Notes: a model not told the origin generated them from the sequence alone. Positions 51,001 to 61,187 are shown, numbered from the stretch's first letter. The stretch: 64,000 nt of DNA from Phaeobacter cretensis (GCF_047372505.1 NZ_JBKBEU010000001.1:2666001-2730000); one strand, 5' to 3'. A program made the numbers and translations.

Positions 51001-54000
51001 TCAGTAGTCGCGTTTAAAAAACAGTCCGATACCGGTTTCGCCTTCGCCGTCGACTTTGCCCGTAACCGTCAGGCTCTTGTTTACATCTAAGTTGATGCTC
51101 AATTCGCTGTCGCCACGGGTGTTCACATTAAGATCGGTATAGACGTTTTCCGAAACATACCCGCCGATGTTCAACAAGCCTGCGCCAATATTGTCGAGGC
51201 CTAGCTCGACGTTATTGGCACCAGTTTCATCACGTAGCTTATCTTCTGCCCGGTTGCTGCCACCGCGACCGCTCAGCGTCGCGACCGAACTGGCCAGACG
51301 CGCCAGCGCCAAGGGAGAGAGATCCTGAATATTGTCGCCAAACAACAAAAGCGCCAAGGCCTCTTCGCTGGGCCGCTCCGGTTCTGATGTTACCTTGATG
51401 GTCGGATTGTCGATAAGGCCAGAAAGCTCCAACGTCGCTGTACCTTCTGATGTCGCCGCCGACGAACGCAGGAGCAGGTAAGGTCGCAGATCGCCCTGTA
51501 ACGTGATCCTACCTTCGTCCAGATCAAGGCGACGCCCTAGGATATCGACAGTGCCCCGGATCAGGCTGATCTGACCTGATGGCGCGAGGTTCGCAGTGCT
51601 GCCGCGCAGCTGGATCTGCCCACCCAACTCGGCTCTTACTCCGCGACCGCGGGCATTGATACGATTTGGTGCGCTGATCTGCACGTCCAGAAGGGTTCTG
51701 CCAGACCCGCCGCCGCCGCTGCTGCCGCTATTGGTCAGTCCAGCGCGCGTACGGGTCCGGCGGACCTCGCCTGATTCGCCTCGGTGGCGTATCTCCGGGA
51801 TGGGGGCAGCGGTTACGGATCCGCCAGCAGTCGCGAGGTTGATATTGGTCTCACCGACATCAATGCGCCCTGACAGCCGATTGGTTCCTATCAGACCGCC
51901 CGCAAGGGTCAGTGCGCCAGAAAGCTCGGTTTCATAAGAAAGCTGATCGCTTAATCCAACATTGGAGAGTGCAATCTGCAGCCGTGCGTCAAAGGGCGCT
52001 TTCATGCCCACAGGGCCGCTGACACGCAGCTGACCGCCATCGCGAGGCTGCGCCGTCAGCTGAATATTGGCTCTGGATTGCGCAATAGAGACGGTTGCAT
52101 TGATCGCATCTATCCGCTGTGCAGCGGCGGGAATGGCAAGCGATGTCCCGTTGGTGCTGATCCGACCTTTGAGGTTCGCAAGCGTTGGCTCACCTTTGAG
52201 CGACATATCAAATTGCGCCGGTCCTCGGACCAGATTGGGCGCGATAAAAGGGTTTAGCCCTTCCAACCGCAATTGCCCCTTTGCACTGATATCGGCGCGG
52301 CCCTGCAGCTCATCCCAGCTACCCGCAACGGTGCTTGTGACACCTGCAGGGCCAAGTGCGCGGCTATTGATCTGCCAGATTCCATCGCGGCGGCGGGCGG
52401 TGCCGTCGGCCGTCAACCGTCCGGGAAGGCCGGGTACAAACCGCTGCACTTCAGCGACCAACGCGTCAAAGGTGATGTCTGCGTCGCCCTTGTTTTCAGA
52501 GACGGTACCCTCCAGATCCGCTGAAAGCCCGGCGGGGCCTTTGGCGCCGCCATCGAATGTCCAGATACCGGAGCGGCGACTTGCGGTGCCGGTGGCATTC
52601 AGTGATCCTGCAAGCGTCGGTACAAACCGTTCCAGCGCATTGATTGCGGCCCCGAAATCCAGATCCCCGTCGCCGTTGACATTCATTTGGCCTGTCAGCT
52701 CCGCATGGGACGACTTTGGGCCTCTCAACTCTGCGATACCAGAAAAGGTCTGGTTTTCGCGGGAAACATTGGCGCTGAACTCCAGCGCTCCAGGGGCCTG
52801 CGGCAGTATGTTTTCGAGCTGTTTCAGCGTCGCAGCCAAGGTGAGGTTGCCAGTGGTGCTGCCCAACTGGCCATTGGCCTGTGCCGAGAGGGCTTTGGCG
52901 TTCAATTCAAATTGGTCGATCCGCAGACCGGTCTCGTCCCGCGCTGCTTTCAGTGCGATAGTGGTCGTGCCGCCAATTAGGTCGTCGACAGGGGGTAATC
53001 CGGCTGAAAGGTCCTGACCAAGAACCGACATATCAATATCGAAAGCACCCGATAGTGGCGTTGCAGTACCAACCGCGGTAGCGGTCATCCGCCCCTCCAG
53101 AGACTGTCCGGCCAGTGCGGAAAACCGGGCAAGGTTCTGAGCGTTCGCTTCGACATCAGCGACGATGCGCAACCCGCTTTCCAAGCCGTCAACCGTCAGT
53201 GAGCCAGTTGCGCCATAATCTGCACCAAGCACCAGCATGTTTGTAATACGCAATGCGCCTGGGCCGTCGGTGGTGATCTGCCCGTCAAATGTTGCCGCCT
53301 GACCCAGGGCATGTGCAAGCGCGGTGTCTGTGGGGACCAGCCCGGTCAATGCGGCGGCGATCTGTCCATCCAACGCTAGGCCACTGGTTTGGTCTAGGGT
53401 GCCGGTCATCTCCAATTCAGCCTTGTCAATGCGCAGGGCAGGATTGCTGAGCCGGTTCATCAGCGCGGCCACTGTCCAGTCGTTGCCTGCAGCTTTTTCT
53501 ACATGTAGCGAGAGATCGGCGACGGTCGTCGACCCTCCAGCCACGGGCAAAACCACGGCCGCTTGCCCGTCAGGCGGGGTCACACCAGCGCGTAGATCCG
53601 CGCTTTCCAACAAACCTCCGGCGGCGACCTCCAGCAACCCCGAAACTTCAAGCGCCCGGGTGGAGAGCGCCAGATCGTGGACCATGACCCCGCCCATGGC
53701 GCGGGTCTGGCCGCGCAGCCGGGCACGCATGTCCGGCCCGAAGAAGGGTTGATAAACCGGATCAACCAGCGTCGTGATATCGCCGTTCAGATCTGCTCGA
53801 AACCCGATTGGGCGGCTGCCTTGACTTGGGTCCGCAGGCGCATCGCCCGCGGGTGCCAATACCAGCGTCCCGCCGAGACGACGGGCACCATCCGTATCCA
53901 AGGAGAGCTCGGCGGTGAAGTCTTCAACCGGGCCATTGCCCTGCAGAGCCAGACGTATATCGGGGCCGCCGGGTAACTTCAGCGCGGAGGAGACCAATCC

Positions 54001-54666
54001 GCCGTCGTCCTCCTGAAGAACCATGTCTATCTTTATGTTGCCAGTTTCATTGGCAAAGCCGGCCGCAAGCTTGAGCGTGTCGCTATCGCGGTCCAATCGG
54101 GTGATTTGCAACGCACTGTCGAGTGCGCCATCGGCCAGGCTCATTGAGCCATCAAGGCTTAGCACTGCCGCGACCCCAACCAGATCCTGCCCAAGGGTGA
54201 GGCGCTCAACCTTAATTTCGCCGATATTGATCGACACAGGTAATTCCGGCAGCTGGAAAGGCGCGGCCTCGGGCGTAGGCAGGTCCGGGTCTTGAATAGG
54301 GGCCGTAGGCGCGCGTTCGATGTGAATGCGATCCGCTTTCAGCGCGTTTACGGAAAAATTGCCGCGCAGCAATCCAAGGCGGTTCCAGTCCAGCTCGGCA
54401 CCTTCGATGGTCAGCCAGATGCCTTCGCTATCGGCCACCGTCAGCTTCTCTAACGTCGCCTGAGAGGACAGTGCGCCCTCGAGCCCCGTAACCCGGATCG
54501 CTCTGCTATCGCCGGACAGCGTGTTTTCCAGAAAGTCGACTAGTAACCCGCCGGGCTCCTCTTCTGACTGTGCGGCAACATCAGTCGGAGCAAAAGACAG
54601 TGCCGCCGTTAACAACAGTGGCGACAGGAAGGCGGTAGGACTCAGAGCTGGGATGAGATGTTTCAA
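51001..54666 (-). CDS. tamB: Translocation and assembly module inner-membrane protein TamB
   Basis: A 1221-residue AsmA/DUF490-type envelope protein with an N-terminal signal/anchor (MKHLIPALSPTAFLSPLLLTAALSF). Long beta-repeat sections follow (many L-x-L-x-G and D-I-N-G-D patterns), and the C-terminal DUF490 core is recognisable: SLIRGTVDILGRRLDLDEG, EEALALLLFGDNIQDLSP, GLDNIGAGLLNIGGYV, ending in FFKRDY. TamB spans the periplasm and works with TamA in outer-membrane protein insertion or lipid traffic. A quasi-repeated block (rhythm GPAG..A.LEG..) occurs around residues 690-830. The start overlaps the tamA stop by ATGA, confirming the pair. Confidence 0.9.
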   Translation of the reverse strand: MKHLIPALSPTAFLSPLLLTAALSFAPTDVAAQSEEEPGGLLVDFLENTLSGDSRAIRVTGLEGALSSQATLEKLTVADSEGIWLTIEGAELDWNRLGLLRGNFSVNALKADRIHIERAPTAPIQDPDLPTPEAAPFQLPELPVSINIGEIKVERLTLGQDLVGVAAVLSLDGSMSLADGALDSALQITRLDRDSDTLKLAAGFANETGNIKIDMVLQEDDGGLVSSALKLPGGPDIRLALQGNGPVEDFTAELSLDTDGARRLGGTLVLAPAGDAPADPSQGSRPIGFRADLNGDITTLVDPVYQPFFGPDMRARLRGQTRAMGGVMVHDLALSTRALEVSGLLEVAAGGLLESADLRAGVTPPDGQAAVVLPVAGGSTTVADLSLHVEKAAGNDWTVAALMNRLSNPALRIDKAELEMTGTLDQTSGLALDGQIAAALTGLVPTDTALAHALGQAATFDGQITTDGPGALRITNMLVLGADYGATGSLTVDGLESGLRIVADVEANAQNLARFSALAGQSLEGRMTATAVGTATPLSGAFDIDMSVLGQDLSAGLPPVDDLIGGTTTIALKAARDETGLRIDQFELNAKALSAQANGQLGSTTGNLTLAATLKQLENILPQAPGALEFSANVSRENQTFSGIAELRGPKSSHAELTGQMNVNGDGDLDFGAAINALERFVPTLAGSLNATGTASRRSGIWTFDGGAKGPAGLSADLEGTVSENKGDADITFDALVAEVQRFVPGLPGRLTADGTARRRDGIWQINSRALGPAGVTSTVAGSWDELQGRADISAKGQLRLEGLNPFIAPNLVRGPAQFDMSLKGEPTLANLKGRISTNGTSLAIPAAAQRIDAINATVSIAQSRANIQLTAQPRDGGQLRVSGPVGMKAPFDARLQIALSNVGLSDQLSYETELSGALTLAGGLIGTNRLSGRIDVGETNINLATAGGSVTAAPIPEIRHRGESGEVRRTRTRAGLTNSGSSGGGGSGRTLLDVQISAPNRINARGRGVRAELGGQIQLRGSTANLAPSGQISLIRGTVDILGRRLDLDEGRITLQGDLRPYLLLRSSAATSEGTATLELSGLIDNPTIKVTSEPERPSEEALALLLFGDNIQDLSPLALARLASSVATLSGRGGSNRAEDKLRDETGANNVELGLDNIGAGLLNIGGYVSENVYTDLNVNTRGDSELSINLDVNKSLTVTGKVDGEGETGIGLFFKRDY

Positions 54667-56543
54667 AATGCCTGTCCTATGCCGATGTAGAATTGCAGCC
54701 CGTCGTCGCTGCCGCCATCCACCGGATAGGCCAGATCCAGACGGATGGCGCCGATCCCGGCCACATCATAGCGCAGTCCGACGCCTGCCCCGGCGTGGCG
54801 GGCTGAATCAGAAGAAACAAAGCTGTCTGCGTCCACCAGACCCACGTCGTAGAACCCGACAAGGGTGACTTTCTCGCCAATGCGGCCGCGCACCTCGCCC
54901 GAGAGTGCCAGATAGCCTCGCCCGCCAGATGTGCCGCCCACAGCGGGCACTCCAAGCGATTGGAATTCTTGTCCCCGTACGGATCCGGCACCGCCAGAAT
55001 AGAACAACAATGTCGGAGATACCTCAGACAGGGCCGGGCCGATCACGGAACCCATCTGTAACCGTCCAGCCAGTACAATGCGCCCTTCTTTGCCGAAGCC
55101 TTTGTAAGCGCGGCCATCGAATTTCAACTGTACCCCTGACCTGCTGCCGTCAATGCCAATGAATGGTACAGCGCGGGCATCCAGGTAGTAGCCGCTTGTG
55201 GCGCTTAGGCTGTTATCGCGTCCATCATATTCGGCCCGCAATTGTCCGACGGCATACTTGAAACGTCGCTTGCCAAAAACATCTTCTGCCAGAATGCTCT
55301 CAAAACCAATCGAGACCTCGGCGAATAACTTCTCAGAGTAGACCCTGCGGATCCCAACCGCGCCCAATCCACGGACGGCGGTGTAATGTTCTTCATCGAG
55401 CTTTTCGGCTTCCAGCAGGTAGAACTGACTGTCATCAGGGCCAAAGGCGGCGGGCTGGTCCAGGCGTAGTGCGACGCGTCCGCCCAGGTCATTGGCACTG
55501 CCTATGCCAGAGAGGCGTGCCTCGAACCGCAGACGCTCTGCTCCGCCAAACAGGTTGCGATGCATCCATGATCCGCTGATCTCAAGCCCGTCGGAAGAGC
55601 TGAGCTCTGCACCAAAGGTAAAACGTCTTGGGGGTTGGTCCTCGATCCGGGCAATATAGTCCAATGTACCATCCGGATTGGCGTGTTCGGCTGGTCGAAT
55701 TGTGACCGCTGAAAACGCGCCTGTGCGGCGCAATCGTGTAGCTGATCGTGTCAGTAGATCGGGGTGAAACACCTCACCAGTCGGAAAACCCGCGATCCGC
55801 TGGATCGCTTCGGCACGTACAGCAGAGGGATTTGCTAGTTTCAGGCTGCCAAAGCGCAACTGCGGGCCCGGGGCGAGCCGGAGTTCGGCATTCAGCCTTG
55901 CTTCCACATGGTTGGCGGTGATCGACTGATCTCCGACCTTGGCCTGAGGATGGCCCGCATGCCGCCAGTTCTCCACCCCGGCGTTGGCCGCATCTCGCAG
56001 CACTGCGGTGGTGGCGGTGCGGCCGGTGGCGAACTCTTCCGGGACCTCCACCTCGCGCTTTGAGGGCAGCGGTGTCAGTCTTGCGGTGCCGAAAGTGAAT
56101 TTCCGGCCTGCCTTGACTGTGATTTCAATGGATTTGATCTCACGTGGGAGGCTCAGTGGCTGGATGCGCGCTGCTTCGCGTCCGTCAACGTTAATCTGGA
56201 CTACGGGTGAGAAATACCCCTGATCATAGAGCACTTGCACCAAAGTGCGATAATCCGACAGCGCGGCGGCCATCAGCGGTTGGACCTCGGTTTCGCCTCG
56301 GGCACTTGTTGCCAGCGTGGCTGAGGCATCCTGCAACAGGTCACGCAGATCACCATCTGATCCGGGGGCTACCAACCGTGTGTCCGCCGCAGACAGTGCA
56401 GCAGCACTGCTAAGGCAGATAGTGGCGGCCAAGCTGATCTGTCCAATTATGCCGATCAGCTTGGGTTTGCAGTTGCAACAGGCCGCGTGGCATCGATGAG
56501 ATATACGACTGTCGGAGCGGCAGTTTGATCGGCGATTGAACAT
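54663..56543 (-). CDS. tamA: Outer-membrane assembly protein TamA (Omp85 family)
   Basis: A 626-residue Omp85-family protein with GGAG six bases before the ATG. A long N-terminal region precedes the signal sequence (LIGIIGQISLAATICLSSAAALSA, about 30-53), so a downstream start is possible although none is well supported. About 220 residues with POTRA-like repeats follow (ALSDYRTLVQVLYDQGYFSPVV; RFGSLKLANPSAVRAEAIQRIAGF). The C-terminal 16-strand barrel domain carries VRGQEF (the conserved VRG-Y/F lid-lock motif) and ends in phenylalanine (GIGQAF), the outer-membrane sorting signal. Coupled to tamB by a 4-base overlap. Confidence 0.9.
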   Translation of the reverse strand: MFNRRSNCRSDSRISHRCHAACCNCKPKLIGIIGQISLAATICLSSAAALSAADTRLVAPGSDGDLRDLLQDASATLATSARGETEVQPLMAAALSDYRTLVQVLYDQGYFSPVVQINVDGREAARIQPLSLPREIKSIEITVKAGRKFTFGTARLTPLPSKREVEVPEEFATGRTATTAVLRDAANAGVENWRHAGHPQAKVGDQSITANHVEARLNAELRLAPGPQLRFGSLKLANPSAVRAEAIQRIAGFPTGEVFHPDLLTRSATRLRRTGAFSAVTIRPAEHANPDGTLDYIARIEDQPPRRFTFGAELSSSDGLEISGSWMHRNLFGGAERLRFEARLSGIGSANDLGGRVALRLDQPAAFGPDDSQFYLLEAEKLDEEHYTAVRGLGAVGIRRVYSEKLFAEVSIGFESILAEDVFGKRRFKYAVGQLRAEYDGRDNSLSATSGYYLDARAVPFIGIDGSRSGVQLKFDGRAYKGFGKEGRIVLAGRLQMGSVIGPALSEVSPTLLFYSGGAGSVRGQEFQSLGVPAVGGTSGGRGYLALSGEVRGRIGEKVTLVGFYDVGLVDADSFVSSDSARHAGAGVGLRYDVAGIGAIRLDLAYPVDGGSDDGLQFYIGIGQAF

Positions 56544-56795
56544 GGGCGCTCCGGGCGGACTACAAGGTCGGCCGCGAGCCTCGGGCGAATGTGCGGACGC
56601 TTTCGAGGCGAAGGGCCGAGAATAGTCCTAACATAGGGTTAACCTAGTGTGAAACGTCAATGGATCACACAGTGTTCCCAGGCCGTTTTCCGTTCAACAC
56701 TTCGACAGATCGCTAGAGTATTTGCAAGCATGTCCGAGATCGCCTGGGTCGAGGGGGTGCAGCAGGACATGCTTCTACTGGTTTAGTCCAGTGGC
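56544..56795 (-). promoter_or_regulatory. Intergenic region between puuD and tamA
   Basis: 252 bases without a gene, expected to hold the tamA promoter and the end of puuD. It contains an inverted repeat, GTGTGA (56647-56652) and TCACAC (56665-56670), with a 12-base spacer, and a GGTTAACC palindrome (56637-56644). The spacer is twice that of a CRP site, so CRP binding is unlikely. Confidence 0.3.
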
Positions 56796-58028
56796 CTACA
56801 TTTGCGCCGCGCGGAACCAGCGGCGGATTGCGGCGCGGTCTTCAGGTTCCATATAGGTGATATTGGCTGGGGGCATCGCATGGGTTACACCCGCCTGCAG
56901 GTAAATTTCGCCCGCGCGCCGGGCAACGTCACCTTCGGTTTCCAAAAGAACACCCTTAGGGGCGGTGCGAATGCCATCCCAGAAAGGCTCGCGCGCGTGG
57001 CACATACTGCAGCGCCCCATGACGATCTCATGCACTTCCTCGAAGCCCGCAGTATTGGCCATGGTCAGGGCTGTGCCTGTAAGTGCCGCTTCTTGCGGTG
57101 CATCATCGCCTTCGTGCTCCAGCCCCAAAGACGACAGGATGATCACGCCCAGAAATAACAACGCCGTAGCAAGCCATGTCCAGGTCGGATCCCCGGTGCG
57201 AGCATGGCGAGTGTTAAAATAATGCCGGATGGTGACGCCCATCAGGAACACCAATGCAGCGATCAGCCAGTTGTATTCACTGGCAAAGGCCAGCGGATAG
57301 TGGTTCGACAGCATCAGAAAGACGACTGGTAGCGTCAGGTAATTGTTATGGGTGGAGCGGAGCTTGGCAATCTTGCCGTACTTGGAATCTGGGCTGCGAC
57401 CTTCCTGCAGATCCTTAACCACGATGCGCTGGTTCGGCATGATAATGAAAAACACATTCGCGGTCATGATGGTGGCAGTAAACGCACCCAAATGCAGCAT
57501 CATGGCGCGACCAGTGAACACCTGGTTGAGCCCCCAACCCATTGCCACCAGCATCACGAATAACAGCACCATCAGCAGCGTAGGGCGGTCAGCCAGACCG
57601 GACTTGCACAGGTGGTCATAGACCAGCCAGCCCACCGATAGTGTCGCCGCTGAGATCAGGATGCCCTGCCACAGCGTTAGATCCGCCTTTGACTGATCAA
57701 TCAGATACAGCTCTCCGCCAACCCAATAAACCACCATCAACAGCGCAAATCCCGAAAGCCATGTCATATAGCTTTCCCATTTGAACCACGTCAGGTGATC
57801 CGGCATTTCGGCGGGGGCGACCAGATATTTACGGATGTGATAAAAGCCGCCGCCATGGACCTGCCACTCCTCGCCATGAGCGCCCAGCGGTAGATCCGGC
57901 GCTTTGCGCAGGCCCAAATCGAGCGCGATGAAGTAAAACGACGAGCCGATCCATGCCATGGCGGTGATGACATGCAGCCACCGGATGGCAAATCCCAGCC
58001 AATCCCACATCATCAGCAGCTCAAACAT
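56796..58028 (-). CDS. puuD: Membrane urate hydroxylase PuuD with cytochrome c domain
   Basis: A 410-residue inner-membrane enzyme that oxidises urate to 5-hydroxyisourate and passes electrons through its heme. The N-terminal ~300 residues have about eight hydrophobic helices (FAIRWLHVITAMAWIGSSFYF onward), the urate oxidase N-terminal family. The C-terminal ~80 residues are a cytochrome c domain with heme motif CSMCH (340-344) and a probable axial methionine, M385, in HAMPPANI. The gene is divergent from a LysR regulator and clustered with 5-hydroxyisourate hydrolase, OHCU decarboxylase and allantoinase, which fits the assignment exactly. Confidence 0.93.
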   Translation of the reverse strand: MFELLMMWDWLGFAIRWLHVITAMAWIGSSFYFIALDLGLRKAPDLPLGAHGEEWQVHGGGFYHIRKYLVAPAEMPDHLTWFKWESYMTWLSGFALLMVVYWVGGELYLIDQSKADLTLWQGILISAATLSVGWLVYDHLCKSGLADRPTLLMVLLFVMLVAMGWGLNQVFTGRAMMLHLGAFTATIMTANVFFIIMPNQRIVVKDLQEGRSPDSKYGKIAKLRSTHNNYLTLPVVFLMLSNHYPLAFASEYNWLIAALVFLMGVTIRHYFNTRHARTGDPTWTWLATALLFLGVIILSSLGLEHEGDDAPQEAALTGTALTMANTAGFEEVHEIVMGRCSMCHAREPFWDGIRTAPKGVLLETEGDVARRAGEIYLQAGVTHAMPPANITYMEPEDRAAIRRWFRAAQM

Positions 58029-58224
58029 TCAGATCCTATCCTTCTTTTGATCAAGGCTAGCGTCAGCCAGGGCCAAGTTAGCAGCCATTTGTCGCAGGTG
58101 AGGTCGGTGTAAACACACCACCCATGGCGTGGTCCAGCCACACTATGCAAAGCAGGGTTTCTTCGGTATTCCCATATACTGCCAAACTGTATCAAAAATT
58201 CTGGAACAATCGCAGGCCTCTGTC

Positions 58225-59172
58225 ATGTCCTATCTCGACAATATCCGAACCTTTGTCCGGGTTTATGAACTGGGATCTATGTCCGCCGCCGGGCGTGATC
58301 TGCGGGTGTCGCCTGCGGTTACCTCAGCGCGGATTTCCCAGTTGGAAGACTACCTCGGTGTGCGCCTGTTCCAACGCACGACCCGAAATCTGACCGCCAC
58401 GGAACAGGGTCGCGCGTTCTACGACGGGGCCGTTGCTGTGCTGGATGCCGTGGACGTAGCGGAAGCAAAGGTGATGCATCTGACCGACACGCCGCGCGGG
58501 ACGTTGTTTGTTGCTGCTCCTCTTGGATTAGGGCGTCGGCTACTTGCGCCGCAAGTGCCAGAGTTTCTGGCGACCTATCCTGAGATCGATCTCCGGTTAC
58601 GGCTCTCGGACCGCGCAGTGGACCTGACCAGCGAGGGGCTGGATCTTGCATTCTTTCTGGGTCAACCCGAAGACAGCAATCTGCGCATTCGAAAGATCGC
58701 AGACTGTCAGCGTGTCCTCTGTGCTGCGCCGGATTATGTTGCGCGGCGGGGGTCACCGGCTGATGGCGATGCTCTTTTGCGGGACGGGCATAACTGCTTG
58801 AACCTGCGTTATCCCGGCGCAAGTGAGTTTCAATGGCTCTTGGAGACCAGCGACGGCCCGCGGCGGTTTGCGGTCAGTGGGCGCTATGAATGCGATGACG
58901 GCGATGTGCTGACCGATTGGGCGCTGGCAGGCGAGGGCGTGGTGTTGAAGCCAAGGTTCGAGGTTGCCGAACATCTAGCTGCCGGGCGACTGGTGCCAGT
59001 GGCCGAGGCGACGCCGCCAGTGCCGGTTCAACTGGCGTGTCTCTATACGCATCGTCGCCACCAGGACCCCAAGACGCGGTTGTTTATGGAATACATGACT
59101 GCGCGATTGGCATCGGCTCTGCGCGATGACGGCACGGCAAACCCTTCCGAACCTGAAGCCATGGATTCCTGA
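58225..59172 (+). CDS. LysR family transcriptional regulator
   Basis: A 315-residue LysR-type regulator: winged helix-turn-helix at 1-65 (MSYLDNIRTFVRVYELGSMSAAGRDL, SARISQLEDYLGVRLFQRTTRNL), then a periplasmic-binding-protein-like effector domain from about 90. The ATG at 58225 gives the standard N-terminus; the frame extends further upstream without support. It lies between puuD (divergent) and the 5-hydroxyisourate hydrolase gene (convergent), so it probably controls urate catabolism in response to urate or another purine intermediate. That role is inferred from position. Confidence 0.87.
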   Translation: MSYLDNIRTFVRVYELGSMSAAGRDLRVSPAVTSARISQLEDYLGVRLFQRTTRNLTATEQGRAFYDGAVAVLDAVDVAEAKVMHLTDTPRGTLFVAAPLGLGRRLLAPQVPEFLATYPEIDLRLRLSDRAVDLTSEGLDLAFFLGQPEDSNLRIRKIADCQRVLCAAPDYVARRGSPADGDALLRDGHNCLNLRYPGASEFQWLLETSDGPRRFAVSGRYECDDGDVLTDWALAGEGVVLKPRFEVAEHLAAGRLVPVAEATPPVPVQLACLYTHRRHQDPKTRLFMEYMTARLASALRDDGTANPSEPEAMDS

Positions 59173-59245
59173 AGGGTGACGACCAAAGGCGCAGTCTGAT
59201 GGCTACGCTGCCACATAATGCGGATCAGTAGACCGCAAGCCTCAA

Positions 59246-59617
59246 TCAGCTGCCGCGATAGGTGGAGTAGCCAAAGGGTGAGAGCAACAGTGGCACATGA
59301 TAGTGCGCGCTTGCGTCAGTGATTCCAAAGCGGATCGGAACCTCGTCCAGAAACAGTAAGCCCTCTGCGGCCTGGCCGCTTGTGCGCAGATAGTCTCCGG
59401 CTTTGAACACCAGCTCGTATAGGCCGGTTGCGAAATCACTCTTGGGCAATATGGGGCTGTTGGTCCGCCCGTCGGAATTGGTCTGCATCACAGCAAGTTC
59501 GGTGCGCCCAGTAGCATCGAGTCGGTAGAGGTGGATTGGCAACCCTTCAGCCGGGCAACCCCGTGCGGTATCCAGTACATGGGTAGTGAGATAGCCGGGA
59601 TCGGTGGTTGTGCTCAT
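59246..59617 (-). CDS. uraH: 5-hydroxyisourate hydrolase
   Basis: A 123-residue transthyretin-like enzyme that hydrolyses 5-hydroxyisourate to OHCU. Diagnostic residues are the N-terminal LTTHVLDTARG (H13), DGRTNSPI (R51), HYHVPLLLSPFGYSTY, and the C-terminal YRGS tetrapeptide (120-123) that separates this enzyme from vertebrate transthyretin. The ATG has an ideal AGGAGGAC upstream. It is divergent from the puuE-uraD fusion gene, with 154 bases between. Confidence 0.94.
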   Translation of the reverse strand: MSTTTDPGYLTTHVLDTARGCPAEGLPIHLYRLDATGRTELAVMQTNSDGRTNSPILPKSDFATGLYELVFKAGDYLRTSGQAAEGLLFLDEVPIRFGITDASAHYHVPLLLSPFGYSTYRGS

Positions 59618-59771
59618 TTTATGTCCTCCTACTGTGGGCTACCTCTGCCTTATGCGGACAAAAGCTGCAAACCTGCCAGATCTGATAGTGTATTCGGGAA
59701 AATTTGAAAAATCGCTGAGGCCTTCTGCCATAGTAATGACCGACGGTTGTTTGGAAAGAGGCGCTTGCGCA

Positions 59772-61187
59772 ATGAAGAGATATCCCCGCAACATGATCGG
59801 ATATGGCGCGACGCCGCCTGAGGCCGCCTGGCCGGGCAACGCCAAGGTCGCTGTGCAGTTCGTGTTGAACTACGAAGAGGGTGGGGAGAATAATGTCCTG
59901 CATGGCGACGCAGGATCAGAGGCATTTCTGTCCGACATTGCTGGCGCAGCATCCTGGCCTGGGCAACGCCACTGGAACATGGAATCGATCTACGATTACG
60001 GCGCGCGGGCTGGGTTCTGGCGTCTGCATCGGATGTTCACAAACGCGGATATCCCGGTCACGATCTACGGCGTAGCCAGCGCATTGGCGCGCTCGCCCGA
60101 GCAGGTTGCAGCGATGAAAGCAGCTGATTGGGAAATCGCCTCCCATGGGCTGAAGTGGGTCGAGCACAAGGACATGGCAGAGGCCGAGGAGCGCGTGGCT
60201 ATCAATGAGGCCATCCGCCTACACGCCGAGGTTGTCGGAGAGCGCCCGCGGGGATGGTATACTGGCCGATGCAGTGGAAACACCGTGCGTCTGGCCGCTG
60301 AGGAAGGCGGGTTCGACTACATCTCTGACACCTATGACGATGATCTTCCCTATTGGCTTGAGGTCGGCGCGCGGGACCAGTTGATTATTCCCTATACGTT
60401 GGAAGCCAACGACATGCGTTTTGCCACTGCTCCTGGGTACATCACCGGGGAGCAGTTCTATCAGTACCTCAAAGACGCGTTCGACCTACTATATGCCGAA
60501 GGTGGACAGGGCGCGCCCAAGATGATGTCGGTTGGGTTGCACTGTCGTCTGATCGGCCGTCCGGGCAAGGCGGCAGGGCTCAAACGTTTCCTTGACTATG
60601 TCCGCGGATTTGATGGCGTCTGGTGCCCGCGCCGGATTGAGATCGCGGACCATTGGGCCAAAACGCATCCGCACCAACGCCGCGAACGACCAAGCCAGAT
60701 GACGCAAGCCCGCTTTGTCGAGGCTTACGGCGGCATCTTTGAACATTCGCCATGGATTGCTGCGCGGGCGCATGGATTAGAGCTCGGTCCGGCGCATGAT
60801 CGCGCGGCAGGCCTGCACAATGCGCTGAGTCGGATGTTCCGTTCCGCTAGCGAAGACGAACGCTTGGGTGTTCTCACCGCTCATCCCGATTTGGCCGGTA
60901 AACTGGCCGCGGCCAAGCGTCTGACTGCAGAAAGTACCAGCGAACAGGCCTCTGCCGGGTTGGACGCGCTGACAGACGAAGAGCGCATGCGGTTTACTCA
61001 GTTGAACACCGCATATGTGGAAAAACACGGGTTCCCCTTCATCATCGCGGTGCGTGACCATGACAAATCGGCGATCCTCGCGGCGTTTGAGCGACGCATC
61101 GATCATGATCGCGAGACCGAATTTGCCGAGGCCTGCCGTCAGGTCGAACGTATCGCGGAGTTCCGGCTACAGGATATTTTGCCATGA
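59772..61187 (+). CDS. puuE: Bifunctional allantoinase PuuE fused to OHCU decarboxylase
   Basis: A 471-residue fusion. Residues 1-305 are the cofactor-independent allantoinase PuuE, a polysaccharide-deacetylase-like barrel (VAVQFVLNYEEGGEN, EIASHGLKWVEH, RPRGWYTGRCSGNT, GLHCRLIGRPG). Residues 310-471 are 2-oxo-4-hydroxy-4-carboxy-5-ureidoimidazoline decarboxylase (UraD): catalytic HPDLAG (H371), FTQLNTAYVEKHGFPFI and a C-terminal FRLQDI. One polypeptide thus performs OHCU to (S)-allantoin and allantoin to allantoate, two consecutive steps. The chosen start (MKRYPRNMIGYG) is the family N-terminus, with GAAAGAGG upstream; the frame extends to 59604 without similarity. Confidence 0.92.
   Translation: MKRYPRNMIGYGATPPEAAWPGNAKVAVQFVLNYEEGGENNVLHGDAGSEAFLSDIAGAASWPGQRHWNMESIYDYGARAGFWRLHRMFTNADIPVTIYGVASALARSPEQVAAMKAADWEIASHGLKWVEHKDMAEAEERVAINEAIRLHAEVVGERPRGWYTGRCSGNTVRLAAEEGGFDYISDTYDDDLPYWLEVGARDQLIIPYTLEANDMRFATAPGYITGEQFYQYLKDAFDLLYAEGGQGAPKMMSVGLHCRLIGRPGKAAGLKRFLDYVRGFDGVWCPRRIEIADHWAKTHPHQRRERPSQMTQARFVEAYGGIFEHSPWIAARAHGLELGPAHDRAAGLHNALSRMFRSASEDERLGVLTAHPDLAGKLAAAKRLTAESTSEQASAGLDALTDEERMRFTQLNTAYVEKHGFPFIIAVRDHDKSAILAAFERRIDHDRETEFAEACRQVERIAEFRLQDILP

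Noticed and set aside
56647..56670. GTGTGA-N12-TCACAC as a CRP/FNR-type site
   Set aside because: CRP-type sites need a 6-base spacer between TGTGA and TCACA; here it is 12, so only a generic inverted repeat is recorded.
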